DNA of 64,000 nt from Nitrospira sp. (lineage in GTDB: Bacteria; Nitrospirota; Nitrospiria; Nitrospirales; Nitrospiraceae). The notes below the pieces were generated by a model that saw only the letters and a program-made list of their open reading frames with translations, did not search any database and was not told where the DNA came from. Below are positions 10,916 through 19,258 of the stretch, one piece after another (within the stretch, counting starts at the first letter, position 1; every line of letters starts with the position of its first letter). The stretch lies in assembly GCA_018242665.1 (NCBI GenBank), contig JAFEBL010000012.1, positions 62,001 to 126,000 of the forward strand, in the 5' to 3' direction. A program made the translations under genes and the position numbers.

Positions 10916-11560
10916 TCATCCGTACCGATCGTTTTTCCAGGGGAAGGCGCTATTGGAATAGCCCCGGACTTCCCAGAACCCCTTCTCGTCCTGCTCCGAA
11001 AACGTGATTTCTTTGATCCACTTTGCTCCTTTCCAGGCATATCGTTTCGGGACGATCATCCGAACCGGCCCGCCATGGTCTTTGGTCAGCGGACGTCCGT
11101 TCCATTTGTAGGTCAGCAACACGTCATCGTCCTGACACGCGCTCAGGGGGAGATTGGTGGTGTAGTCGTCGTAAGACGTGAACAGGACGAATCGAGCGGA
11201 TGCCAGCGGTTGAACGACCGCCATCAACTGCTTGAAGCTGACGCCCTCCCATTCATTGTCGTACCGACTCCAGGATGTCACGCAGTGAAAGTCTGAGATG
11301 TCTGTGAACTGCGGTTGGGCGAGAAAATCCGACCATGTCCAGGTGACGGTTGTGGTGACGGCGCCCCCGATGCTCAATCTCCAGGTCTCAAGGGAAATGT
11401 CCGGTTTGTGACCGAGATCCAGCACCGGCCAGTTTTCCACCAAATGCTGGCCTGGCGGAAGCCGGTCGTCGCCCTCATAAAAGACTTCGCGCTCTTCTCC
11501 GCCACGGCGGGCCTTTGCCCACTGTTCCTTGCTCTTGATCAACCGGTCGTTCTGATCCAT
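10916..11560 (-). CDS. sulfite-oxidase-like molybdopterin oxidoreductase
   Basis: A 214-aa protein consisting of the molybdopterin (sulfite oxidase) domain alone. The cofactor cysteine is in SDFHCVTSWSRYDNEW; other family segments are SFKQLMAVV, FTSYDDYTTNLPL, LTKDHGGPVRMIVPKRYAWKG and WIKEITF. No Tat signal or membrane helix is present, so it resembles the short cytoplasmic YuiH/MsrP-like group rather than respiratory sulfite dehydrogenases. Substrate unknown. ATG 11560 is preceded by AGGAGG with a 6-nt gap. Probably cotranscribed with the epimerase downstream. Confidence 0.92.
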   Translation of the reverse strand: MDQNDRLIKSKEQWAKARRGGEEREVFYEGDDRLPPGQHLVENWPVLDLGHKPDISLETWRLSIGGAVTTTVTWTWSDFLAQPQFTDISDFHCVTSWSRYDNEWEGVSFKQLMAVVQPLASARFVLFTSYDDYTTNLPLSACQDDDVLLTYKWNGRPLTKDHGGPVRMIVPKRYAWKGAKWIKEITFSEQDEKGFWEVRGYSNSAFPWKNDRYG

Positions 11561-11762
11561 ATCCAGCCTCCTCACGCACAGAGTAGGGCATGCGACCTCG
11601 GTCTGACAAGGGCGGATGATGTGGGAGTCAGGCGGGAGCGTGAAGGGCTGTAGGGGAGAAGGCGTGGGACGACGAAAGGAATTTCAGGAGCAGCGCATGA
11701 AATGTGTGAGCGTGAGGTGAGGGAAGGATGCCGGCACGAACCAGCGCCGTTCGCTGTGCAAA

Positions 11763-11780
11763 GCCATGCTGCGGCATGGC
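11763..11780 (-). terminator. short hairpin after the one-TM protein gene
   Basis: GCCATGC (11763-11769)/GCATGGC (11774-11780), loop TGCG, 20 nt beyond the stop of the small gene ending at 11800. Only three T residues follow on the minus strand, so this is a weak call. Confidence 0.3.
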
Positions 11781-11799
11781 GACACGGAGAAAGCGAAGG

Positions 11800-11949
11800 T
11801 CAGGCGTGGAGCCTGGTTTCCCGTTCGCACCAACGTTGCGGGCGCATCAACGTTCCCAGTGCGGCGATCGCACAAATCGTCGCCAGGAGCACAAAACTTG
11901 CGATGAGAAAAAATCCACCCTTCATATCATGCACCGAGAGCGGTCCCAT
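11800..11949 (-). CDS. small single-TM membrane protein (49 aa)
   Basis: A short frame below usual gene-calling length. It reads MGPLSVHDMKGGFF, then a clear transmembrane segment (LIASFVLLATICAIAALGTL, residues 15-34) and a basic tail RPQRWCERETRLHA. A purine-rich AAGGGGGTG lies 6-14 nt upstream of the ATG. It starts 37 nt after the stop of the zinc-ribbon gene on the same strand, so the two look like an operon. Function unknown; such one-helix proteins often accompany respiratory or transport complexes. Confidence 0.6.
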   Translation of the reverse strand: MGPLSVHDMKGGFFLIASFVLLATICAIAALGTLMRPQRWCERETRLHA

Positions 11950-11986
11950 GACGGCACCCCCTTGCTATGACTTAATTGTACCACCT

Positions 11987-12190
11987 TCACTCCGTGCGCC
12001 AACCACAATCGCAAAGCCATGATTCTTCGGGTGAAGATTTTTTCAGGCGCGAATGGCAGTGCGGGCAGGGACGCATCCACACATGTGAGGCGGTCTCGTA
12101 GCTGGGGTGCGAGGTACGGGGCTGCTGGGAAACCGAATGTGTTGTCGGCATCGCAGGGTCCAGAAGATCACTCAATGTTGCCGGCCACAC
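11987..12190 (-). CDS. small zinc-ribbon protein (67 aa)
   Basis: The C-terminal half holds CPHCHSRLKKSSPEES followed by LCDCGW, i.e. a C-x2-C ... C-x-C rubredoxin-like knuckle pair, enough for one zinc site. The N-terminal 38 residues are polar and probably disordered. The GTG at 12190 is preceded by GAGGGGG with 5-nt spacing; an internal ATG at 12151 lacks an SD. Forms a two-gene unit with the one-TM protein downstream. The start and hence exact length are uncertain. Confidence 0.5.
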   Translation of the reverse strand: MWPATLSDLLDPAMPTTHSVSQQPRTSHPSYETASHVWMRPCPHCHSRLKKSSPEESWLCDCGWRTE

Positions 12191-12397
12191 CTTACCCCCT
12201 CACACGCCTTCGCTTCAAGAGTTCTTTCGGAGGGCACGGCTCCGTACTTGAGCGTTGGGATGGGTGGCCGCGTCGGCTCTTTTCGTCGCGGGCTGGCCGT
12301 CCACCGCGGACGGGCATGGCGTGACGTCGTGCCTGGATCAGCAGCAAGTGGCTGTGGCTGCCCATCAGGGGCTGGTCTGTGGCGAGTAGGGACGCGA

Positions 12398-12426
12398 TTG
12401 ACACATAGGGATGTAGGCACGATGAT
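12398..12426 (+). promoter_or_regulatory. sigma-70 promoter of the flavoprotein operon
   Basis: TTGACA (12398-12403), 17-nt spacer, GATGAT (12421-12426, 4 of 6 consensus). The start would fall near 12433, giving a leader of about 23 nt that contains AAAGGAG before ATG 12456. Confidence 0.6.
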
Positions 12427-12455
12427 ACCGAGAATGGCACAACAAAAGGAGTTCC

Positions 12456-14042
12456 ATGTCGCGTGATGCGAACGTCAGTTCGTCGTCCAAAGCAGCCCCG
12501 AGACAAGAGCTGGTGTTGCCGGACGACGATCATAACCGCAGGCTCGTGGAGAACGTGCACCCGTCCAATTGGGTGAATCCGGAACCGGCAGGGCGATACA
12601 ACCTGGTGGTCATTGGGGCCGGGGTTGCGGGATTGATCACTGCCGTCGTTGCGGCCGGACTCGGCGCAAAGGTTGCCCTCATTGAACGGCATCTGATGGG
12701 GGGAGATTGTTTAAACGTCGGCTGTGTCCCGTCCAAGGCGCTCATTCGTGCCGCAAATGTCTGGGCGCACGTGCGTGATGCGTCGGTCTTTGGGGCACAG
12801 GTGGCTTCCGAAGCCAGCTGTGACTTTGGGGTTGCGATGGCGCGGATGAGAGAGCTGCGCGCCCGAATTAGCCATCTGGATTCCGCCTCGCGATATACCT
12901 CGCTGGGCGTCGATGTGTACATTGGCCAAGGCCGGTTCACCGGCCAGGACAGAGTGGTTGTGGAAGGGCCGGCGGGCAACCGAACCCTGTCTTTTGTGAA
13001 AGCGGTCATCTGCACGGGCGCAAAAGCATCAGCTCCGCCCATTCCCGGGTTGGAAGCGGTAGGGTACCTCACGAATGACACCCTGTTTTCTCTGACTGAG
13101 TTGCCTCCGCGAATGGCCGTAATCGGCGCGGGACCGGTCGGGTGTGAACTGGCGCAGGCGTTTGCGCGATTCGGCAGTCAGGTGTCGTTGTTCGAGGTCA
13201 TGCACGGTATTCTGCCGAATGAAGATCGGGATGCGGCGGAAATTGTTCAAGGGGTGATGGCTAAGGACGGGGTCACGCTTCTCTGTTGCGGAAAAGATTT
13301 GAATGTCGAACGCACCCCCGAAGGCAAACGCCTGGTCGTTGAGTCGCATGGCCAGCGCCATGCGGTGATCGTCGATGAAATTGTCGTGGGGACGGGCCGC
13401 TCACCGAATGTGCAGGGGCTCGGGCTCGAGGCTGTCGGGGTCCAGTTCGACAAGACCGGAGTTACGGTCAATGAACGGCTTCAAACAACGAATCCGCGGA
13501 TCTATGCCGCCGGCGACATTTGCTCACGCGACAAATTTACGCATGCGGCGGAGGCCATGGCGCAGATCGTCATTCAAAATGCCTTGTTTCCACATCCTTT
13601 TGGCTTGGGGTATGCGACGACGAATTCCCTCACCATGCCTTGGTGTACCTACACCACACCGGAAATCGCCCACGTCGGTGTGTACGCGACCGACGCGAAG
13701 AAGAAGGGCGTGGAGATCGAAACGTATACCTACCATTTCAATGACGTGGATCGCGCCGTGCTGGATGGTGATGAGGAAGGGTTTGCGCGCCTTCACATCC
13801 AGAAGGGAACCGACAAGATTCTTGGCGCGACGATCGTATCCGCGCATGCCGGCGATTTGATCAGTGAAGTGTCGATCGCGATGAAGGCAGGTGCCGGGGC
13901 AAAGACCATTGCCACGACGATCCATCCCTATCCCACCAGGGCTGAGATCATCAAGAAAACCGCGAATCTCTGGCGCAAGGCGCATTTTACTCCGCGGACC
14001 AGGGCAGCCCTGGCGCGATTGTTTGCCTGGTTGCGGCGATGA
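12456..14042 (+). CDS. MerA/Lpd-like FAD-dependent disulfide oxidoreductase
   Basis: A 528-aa class I pyridine nucleotide-disulfide oxidoreductase. FAD site VVIGAGVAGLITAVVAAGLG (about 49-68), redox pair GGDCLNVGCVPSK (about 86-98), NAD(P)H site MAVIGAGPVGCELAQAFARFG, second FAD motif IYAAGDIC, and a dimer-interface HPYPTRAE near the C-terminus. The last motif is that of the mercuric-reductase-like branch, but the C-terminal Cys-Cys pair and N-terminal HMA domain of true MerA are absent, so mercury reduction is unlikely. About 40 extra residues precede the FAD domain. SD AAAGGAG; stop overlaps the DUF3047 gene (ATGA). Confidence 0.92.
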   Translation: MSRDANVSSSSKAAPRQELVLPDDDHNRRLVENVHPSNWVNPEPAGRYNLVVIGAGVAGLITAVVAAGLGAKVALIERHLMGGDCLNVGCVPSKALIRAANVWAHVRDASVFGAQVASEASCDFGVAMARMRELRARISHLDSASRYTSLGVDVYIGQGRFTGQDRVVVEGPAGNRTLSFVKAVICTGAKASAPPIPGLEAVGYLTNDTLFSLTELPPRMAVIGAGPVGCELAQAFARFGSQVSLFEVMHGILPNEDRDAAEIVQGVMAKDGVTLLCCGKDLNVERTPEGKRLVVESHGQRHAVIVDEIVVGTGRSPNVQGLGLEAVGVQFDKTGVTVNERLQTTNPRIYAAGDICSRDKFTHAAEAMAQIVIQNALFPHPFGLGYATTNSLTMPWCTYTTPEIAHVGVYATDAKKKGVEIETYTYHFNDVDRAVLDGDEEGFARLHIQKGTDKILGATIVSAHAGDLISEVSIAMKAGAGAKTIATTIHPYPTRAEIIKKTANLWRKAHFTPRTRAALARLFAWLRR

Positions 14043-14773
14043 GTCGAGCTGTACTGTTGTTGGCCCTCTTGTTGGGGTTGGTGTCCGTTGGGCTGGCGCA
14101 CGAGCCACCCAGGTTGCTCGTGGGGGCTTTTTCACATGCAGTTGAAGGGAGCACTCTGCCGGAGGGGTGGAGTCCACTCACGTTTAAAAAGATTGCTCGG
14201 CACACGCACTACGAGGTCGTGAAGGATGGGGCAACGTCCGTCATGAAGGCGGTGAGTGACGCCTCGGCTTCAGGCCTGACCAAGGCCGTGACGATCATCC
14301 CGCGTGAGTATCCAATCGTCCGTTGGCGATGGAAGGTCGAGAATCTGTTGGAACGCAGCGATATGAGCCGCAAGGACGGCGATGACTATCCCGCGCGGCT
14401 GTACATTACTTTCGCGTATGAGCCGGATAAGGTACCCATCCAGAAGAAACTACAGTACAAGCTCGGACAGGCGCTGTTCGGCGAGATTCCCATCGCGGCG
14501 CTCAACTACATCTGGGACGGGAAGAGTCCCGCGGAAACTCTGGTAGACAACGCCTATACCGGGTTCGCCAAGATGATTGTGGTACAAAGCGGGTCCCGCC
14601 ACGTCGGCTCCTGGGTCGAACAGGAACGAAATGTCTATGAAGACTATAAGCGGGCGTTCGGTGAGGAGCCGCCAGCCATCAACGGCGTGGCCATTATGAC
14701 CGACACGGACAATACGCGGGAGCGTGCCGTGGCCTACTACGGCGATATTGAGTTTTTCCAGCCAGGGAACTAA
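14039..14773 (+). CDS. DUF3047 secreted protein
   Basis: A 244-aa exported protein: signal peptide VLLLALLLGLVSVGLA cleaved near residue 20, then the DUF3047 body with WRWKVENLLERSDMSRKDGD, DYPARLYITFAYEP, ALNYIWDGK, RNVYEDYKRAFGEEPP and a final AYYGDIEFF. The fold is predicted beta-sandwich; no enzymatic role is known. ATG 14039 overlaps the upstream stop by 4 nt, so it is translationally coupled to the MerA/Lpd-like flavoprotein, a pairing that suggests an extracytoplasmic partner. Followed by a GC-rich bidirectional hairpin. Confidence 0.93.
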   Translation: MSRAVLLLALLLGLVSVGLAHEPPRLLVGAFSHAVEGSTLPEGWSPLTFKKIARHTHYEVVKDGATSVMKAVSDASASGLTKAVTIIPREYPIVRWRWKVENLLERSDMSRKDGDDYPARLYITFAYEPDKVPIQKKLQYKLGQALFGEIPIAALNYIWDGKSPAETLVDNAYTGFAKMIVVQSGSRHVGSWVEQERNVYEDYKRAFGEEPPAINGVAIMTDTDNTRERAVAYYGDIEFFQPGN

Positions 14774-14806
14774 AGGAATGGGATATCGGGTCGAGAGATG
14801 AGCTGC

Positions 14807-14839
14807 GGGGCGGCCGACCTGTACAGGGTCGGCCGCCCC
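14807..14839. terminator. bidirectional hairpin terminator
   Basis: Perfect 13-bp stem: 14807-14819 pairs with 14827-14839 around a 7-nt loop. It sits between convergent genes ending at 14773 (+) and 14881 (-). No U tract on either side. Confidence 0.65.
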
Positions 14840-14880
14840 AGAACATCGGCGGGCTGAACCGGGGTCGCAGGATCAGGGGG

Positions 14881-15282
14881 TTATTGAATGGAGTTTGCGA
14901 AGCCGCCGTGAGTAATTTCAGCCCGGATGCTGTCTCCGACCTTCTTGTTCCCCCGTAGATGTTTGGTGCCCTGCCCGACACGAACCTTCATCTGCCCTCC
15001 ATCGTACTCTTCCACGGTATAGGTCTCTCCTTGAATCTCTTTGACGGTGCCGCCGATCGTTTTCCACGCAACGCCAGGCTTCGAATCGGTGTGTCCGGGC
15101 TTCGACGCGAGACCCTGCTCCGGGACCGATCCCAAAAGGGCAGTTGCGGCCGCTGCAGAGGTGGTGGGCGTCTGCCTGGCGTGCTTCTCCGGTTTGTCCT
15201 TTGCCGATGCGGACGCGGCGAGAAGACCGATGGCGGCCATCGTCACCACTGCCAGGGTGAAAGACTGAATGCTTGTTTTCAT
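14881..15282 (-). CDS. secreted OB-fold-like protein
   Basis: A 133-aa exported protein with signal peptide (TLAVVTMAAIGLLAASASAK) and, after a low-complexity Ala/Thr spacer, a 60-residue domain WKTIGGTVKEIQGETYTVEE ... MKVRVGQGT. The pattern (beta strands with 'G.V..I.G..YTV.D..G..M.V.V...T') is that of small OB-fold stress or metal-binding periplasmic modules. Conserved in Nitrospira as far as I remember, without a known role. AGGAGG lies 5 nt before ATG 15282; an upstream in-frame codon at 15309 is less likely. Confidence 0.85.
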   Translation of the reverse strand: MKTSIQSFTLAVVTMAAIGLLAASASAKDKPEKHARQTPTTSAAAATALLGSVPEQGLASKPGHTDSKPGVAWKTIGGTVKEIQGETYTVEEYDGGQMKVRVGQGTKHLRGNKKVGDSIRAEITHGGFANSIQ

Positions 15283-15309
15283 GCGGTCCTCCTTGAGAAG
15301 GGGGCTCAC

Positions 15310-15627
15310 GGTTTAGCGGAACCATACGCAGCAATCCCCATGCCGTTGTTGCCGGTTTCCGAGGTGCTGAATCTGTTGGATTTGTGACGGTTCTATCTCG
15401 TTGTATCGGCGGTGCGTACAAGTAGCACGGTGGTTTGCGCATCCCCGTTCAATTCTGCCCTGGCTTCCGATCCGGGTCCCGCCGAGAGAAATCTGGAGCG
15501 GTGAAAAACAGGCATTGGCCCCAAGGGCCTCAGGCCGCTCTGGAAAGTAGAATCTCATTGTCAACGTGGCGGTCCCCTTGTACGTTGGAATGGCTGACAG
15601 GCAGGGGCGTTAACCAAGGGAGGATGT
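15310..15627. other. intergenic region between divergent small secreted-protein genes
   Basis: 318 bp. I see no credible gene on either strand. A TTGTCA (15558-15563) with a 17-nt spacer to TACGTT (15581-15586) is the best promoter-like pair for the gene at 15628. Confidence 0.4.
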
Positions 15628-15945
15628 ATGAAGCAGGTGATGTGGAGTGCAGCGGTGATGTCGATTTTGACTGCGTCGGTCGTGTTCGCCCAGGCAGAAA
15701 CGCCCAGAATTGATCAGCGACAGGCCAACCAGGAGCGGCGCATCGATCAAGGGATTGCGAGCGGGCAGTTGAATGAGCGCGAGGCCGCTCGCATGAACAA
15801 TCAGCAGGAGCACATCAACAACATGGAAGATAAGGCGAAGAGCGACGGTGCGGTCACCAAGAAAGAACGCGCGCGGATCAAGCATGCGCAAGATCGCACG
15901 TCGCGCCATATTGCTCGTCAGAAGCACGACCGCCAAGAGCGGTAG
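15628..15945 (+). CDS. small secreted charged alpha-helical protein
   Basis: A 105-aa protein with a Sec signal (VMSILTASVVFAQA) and a highly charged helical body: RIDQRQANQERRIDQGIASG, LNEREAARMNNQQEHINNME and a basic tail RQKHDRQER. The same pattern (TPRIDQRQANQE...) recurs in small periplasmic proteins of many Proteobacteria; function unknown, perhaps metal- or polyanion-binding. GGGAGG precedes ATG by 5 nt. An intrinsic terminator follows at 16036-16077. Confidence 0.88.
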   Translation: MKQVMWSAAVMSILTASVVFAQAETPRIDQRQANQERRIDQGIASGQLNEREAARMNNQQEHINNMEDKAKSDGAVTKKERARIKHAQDRTSRHIARQKHDRQER

Positions 15946-16035
15946 TGGCCGTTCCCGGCCTGGTTCAGCCGGTGTGTGCCTGAAATGCCCGGCCGGAAGA
16001 AGACATTCGGCGCTCGCGCATCTTGTCGAGTAACC

Positions 16036-16077
16036 CCGTGCCGTCCGCGACAATGGTTGCGGGCGGCACGGTTGTTT
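16036..16077 (+). terminator. intrinsic terminator
   Basis: A 13-bp stem with one G-U pair (16036-16048 with 16059-16071) and a 10-nt loop, then TTGTTT. It follows the small secreted-protein gene. Confidence 0.7.
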
Positions 16078-16142
16078 CAGCAGGTCTCCTTCGCTCTTCC
16101 CTCACGGAACTCCTGACAGTTCTGAATCAATCCGGCCGATCC

Positions 16143-16151
16143 TGATAGAAT
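16143..16151 (+). promoter_or_regulatory. extended -10 promoter, leaderless geometry
   Basis: TGATAGAAT: extended -10 ending 6 nt before ATG 16158, so transcription would begin on the A of the start codon. No Shine-Dalgarno is present. Confidence 0.5.
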
Positions 16152-16157
16152 GCCGGC

Positions 16158-18824
16158 ATGGATCTGATCACGACGCATGTGAACGCCGACTTTGACGGCA
16201 TGGCCTCCATGGTTGCGGCGAGAAAATTATACCCTGGAGCGTTGCTGGTACTTCCCGGTGGTGCGCAGGAAAGCGTCCGGAATTTTCTGGCCACGCATGA
16301 CATGGATCTCATCCGATTGAAAGACCTGGCGTTGGAACGGGTGCGGCGCCTGGTGCTGGTGGATGTGCAGGAGCCGGATCGACTTGGCCCGTTGAGGGTG
16401 CTCAGTACCCGCAGCGATGTGGAAGTTCATGTGTTTGACCATCATGAGGTAGGGCTGCGTGCCGAGCCGCCGCTGTGGCCGTCTGTCAGTCACCGGCAGG
16501 TTGAATCCGTCGGGGCGACCACCACCCTGCTCGTGGAGCAACTGAAAAGCCGGCAGATTTCCCTCACCGCCGATGAGGCGACCATACTGGCGCTGGGCTT
16601 GTATGAAGAAACCGGTTCGTTTGTCTATCCGTCCACTACTCCGCGGGACGTGGAGGCGGCGGCCTCTGTGTTGCGGGCCGGGGCCGATTTGCGTGTCGTC
16701 GCCGAGACGTTGCAACATCCCCTGGACCCGGACCTCATCGCGCTCCTGAACGATCTGCTGCAGTCCGGCGAAGTCTACTACCTGGAAGGCCGCAAGATTC
16801 TTGTCGCCTCGAGTGCCTATGACCGGTATAGCGGCGACCTCGCCGAAGCCGTCCAACGGCTGGCGGAATTGCATGGCCTCGACGCCGTCATCGTCGCCAT
16901 TGCCTTGCAAGAGAAGGTCGAAATCATCGGAAGAAGTCGAAGGCCGGAGATCGACGTGGCATGGATCGCGCGTGAATTCGGCGGCGGCGGCCATGCGGTG
17001 GCGGCGGCGGCAAGCGTTAAAGGCCGGACATTGGTGGAGGTGCAGCAACAACTGACACGGCTGCTGACAGAGCGCTATCGTCCTACGTTATTGGCTCGAG
17101 ATGTCATGACGACGCCGGTCAAATCGATCGCCGAAGAGGCAACCGTTGTGGAAGCCGAACGGGCGATGACGACCCATGGAGTGAATGTGCTTCCCGTGGT
17201 CGATCGGAAGGGGCGCTATCTCGGCATGATTGCTCGGGAGACGATTCAGAAAGCGCTGTTCCATCATCTCGAAACCCATCAGGTCGGAGAGCTGGCCGGC
17301 GGCGGACACTATACGGCCCTGCCTGACACGCCGTTTCACGACATTGAAACCAGGATGATCGAGTTGAACCAACGGTTTGTCCCGGTGTTATCCGACGGCA
17401 ACACGGTCGGGGTCATCACCAGGACCGATCTGTTGCGCAGCCTGCATGAGGATGTGTTGGCGGGTGCGCGTGGAAAGCCGAAATCGTTGATGGGACTGGA
17501 ATCGATGGGCGTCGAACGGCGCCGAGATCTCACGGGGCTGTTGCGCGACCGGCTGCCTCCCGCGGTCCACAATTTTCTCCGAACGGCTGGAGAGCTGGGC
17601 GAGCGCTTGGGTGTGTCGGTGTATGTCGTCGGGGGATTTGTCCGCGACGTCTTGCTCGGCCTCGACAATCTTGATGTGGACCTTGTGGTGGAGGGCGACG
17701 GGATCGCGTTCGCGCGGGAGCTGGCCAAACAACAAGGCGGGAGCGTCAATGTTCACGAACGGTTTGGCACGGCGGTGGTGCATCTGCGAGACGAGTTCAA
17801 GCTGGATGTGGCCACCGCCCGCACCGAGTACTACGAATATCCGACTGCGTTGCCCACGGTCGAGCAGAGTTCCATCAAGAAAGATCTCTACCGGCGGGAT
17901 TTTACGATCAACACGTTGGCCGTGGCGCTCCGGCCTCGTCGATTCGGCCAGCTCATCGATTTTTATGGCGGACAACGCGATCTCAAGGAGCGCCTGATCC
18001 GAGTCCTTCACAGTTTGAGTTTTGTGGAGGATCCGACGCGGGTCTTTCGTGCCATACGATTCGAACTACGGTTCAATTTTCAATTGAGCAAGGACACGCT
18101 GGCCTTGATTAAAGGCGCGGTGAAGATGGAATTGTTTCACCGGCTCTCCGGCCAGCGACTCTTGGATGAATTGCGGTTGTTGTTTTCCGAGCGCGCGCCC
18201 CGACATGCCGTTCGGCGTCTGTCTGAGCTCGACCTGTTGCGATTCATTCATCCGACCCTCGCTTGGTCGGATCGATTGGATCGGCGGCTCATCGACGTGG
18301 AGGCGGCGCTGGATTGGTATCGACTCTCCGCTCTGGACCGGCCTCTCCGTGAATGGCTGGTCTATGCGATGGCATTGGCCGAGGCCATGCCGGATCAAGC
18401 GGTGCGCGAGATGCTGAAGCGGTTTCCGTTTGCCGAGGCTGAGCGTGCCGCGATCGATGAAGCCCGATTTCTTACGCAGCCGGCTTGCCGCACCTTGAGT
18501 CGACGTGTGCCGGTGAAACCATCGGAAACGGTTCGGGTCTTGACGGGTCTGTCGGAGGAGTGCCTGGTCTTTCTCCTGGCGCAGAGCCTGAATAAGTCGG
18601 CAAAGCGGCATCTCTCGCTCTATCTCACGACCTATCGCAACGTGAAGCCTGCGCTGACGGGGAAGGCACTGAGCGCCCTGGGGTTGAAACCTGGCCCTCT
18701 GTACCGGAAGATTCTGGCGCGTCTCACCGAGGCGCGGCTGGATGGCGAGGTCAAGACGGAAGAGGATGAACTGGCACTGGTGAAAGACTGTATCGATCGA
18801 GGATGTGGGGAATCGACGCGCTAA
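16158..18824 (+). CDS. tRNA nucleotidyltransferase (A-adding type) with DHH and CBS domains
   Basis: An 888-aa four-part protein: DHH phosphoesterase domain (DADFDG-like NADFDGMAS at 9-17, DHHEVG at 94-99, DHHA1 loop FGGGGHAVAAAAS near 270), two CBS domains (about 310-435; VMTTPVKSI and VGVITRTDLL), the class II nucleotidyltransferase head (YVVGGFVRDVLLG near 487, DNLDVDLVVEG, RRDFTINTLAV) and the tRNA-binding helical region. This architecture is that of the A-adding enzymes in bacteria that split CC- and A-addition between two proteins. It completes the 3' CCA of tRNAs; the DHH part may degrade signalling or oligonucleotides. Confidence 0.95.
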   Translation: MDLITTHVNADFDGMASMVAARKLYPGALLVLPGGAQESVRNFLATHDMDLIRLKDLALERVRRLVLVDVQEPDRLGPLRVLSTRSDVEVHVFDHHEVGLRAEPPLWPSVSHRQVESVGATTTLLVEQLKSRQISLTADEATILALGLYEETGSFVYPSTTPRDVEAAASVLRAGADLRVVAETLQHPLDPDLIALLNDLLQSGEVYYLEGRKILVASSAYDRYSGDLAEAVQRLAELHGLDAVIVAIALQEKVEIIGRSRRPEIDVAWIAREFGGGGHAVAAAASVKGRTLVEVQQQLTRLLTERYRPTLLARDVMTTPVKSIAEEATVVEAERAMTTHGVNVLPVVDRKGRYLGMIARETIQKALFHHLETHQVGELAGGGHYTALPDTPFHDIETRMIELNQRFVPVLSDGNTVGVITRTDLLRSLHEDVLAGARGKPKSLMGLESMGVERRRDLTGLLRDRLPPAVHNFLRTAGELGERLGVSVYVVGGFVRDVLLGLDNLDVDLVVEGDGIAFARELAKQQGGSVNVHERFGTAVVHLRDEFKLDVATARTEYYEYPTALPTVEQSSIKKDLYRRDFTINTLAVALRPRRFGQLIDFYGGQRDLKERLIRVLHSLSFVEDPTRVFRAIRFELRFNFQLSKDTLALIKGAVKMELFHRLSGQRLLDELRLLFSERAPRHAVRRLSELDLLRFIHPTLAWSDRLDRRLIDVEAALDWYRLSALDRPLREWLVYAMALAEAMPDQAVREMLKRFPFAEAERAAIDEARFLTQPACRTLSRRVPVKPSETVRVLTGLSEECLVFLLAQSLNKSAKRHLSLYLTTYRNVKPALTGKALSALGLKPGPLYRKILARLTEARLDGEVKTEEDELALVKDCIDRGCGESTR

Positions 18825-18926
18825 GATCCTCTCGAGGTGAGGATCAGTTGGATGGCCGACCGCACGACAGCGCCGGCAACGGAGGCCGGGAGAGTATTCC
18901 GAAGCCGGCAAGACGACGTGGGGAAG

Positions 18927-19127
18927 TTAAGCCAATGGCTCAACCGGCTCGAATTCGTCGTCGGTTTCGACGGCTCGAGCGTCTTTCCCCATCGCGGCAA
19001 GCAGGCCGTCGTAAACGATGCGAGCCGCGTCCGACCATTTCGGATTGAATGGACGACCAGCGAAAGCGGCCTCGGCCGCCTTTTTCTCATCGTGGGTAAT
19101 CTGTCGAGGAGTCAGTGTGCTGTCCAT
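18927..19127 (-). CDS. small conserved hypothetical protein (66 aa)
   Basis: Soluble, acidic C-terminus. The core ITHDEKKAAEAAFAGRPFNP followed by KWSDAARIVYDGL is a pattern I associate with a small conserved bacterial protein of unknown function. The start at 19127 is set by a strong promoter whose -10 lies 7 nt upstream; no Shine-Dalgarno exists. The frame is open further upstream (to 19262) into the end of pxpC but that part is not protein-like. Its own promoter separates it from the pxp operon. Confidence 0.7.
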   Translation of the reverse strand: MDSTLTPRQITHDEKKAAEAAFAGRPFNPKWSDAARIVYDGLLAAMGKDARAVETDDEFEPVEPLA

Positions 19128-19134
19128 ACGAATA

Positions 19135-19162
19135 ATAATAGATCGGTTCAGGGCAAAGTCAA
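19135..19162 (-). promoter_or_regulatory. strong sigma-70 promoter, leaderless geometry
   Basis: On the minus strand: TTGACT (19162-19157), 16-nt spacer, TATTAT (19140-19135). Seven nucleotides separate the -10 from ATG 19127, placing the transcription start at or next to the A of the start codon. Confidence 0.65.
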
Positions 19163-19258
19163 GAAGCAGCGGGTCCGGCGAGCCCCTCTCGTTTGGCGGG
19201 GACGCCACTCCCTGAATGGACATCGTCTCGCAGCAAGCACGCGATGGGAGCGGCCCGT

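Noticed and set aside
12107-12466. 119-codon plus-strand frame before the flavoprotein gene
   Set aside because: Cys/Arg-rich, no SD, overlaps the promoter and the start of the flavoprotein gene.
15313-15564. 83-codon minus-strand frame in the 318-bp spacer
   Set aside because: No SD, no family features, atypical composition.
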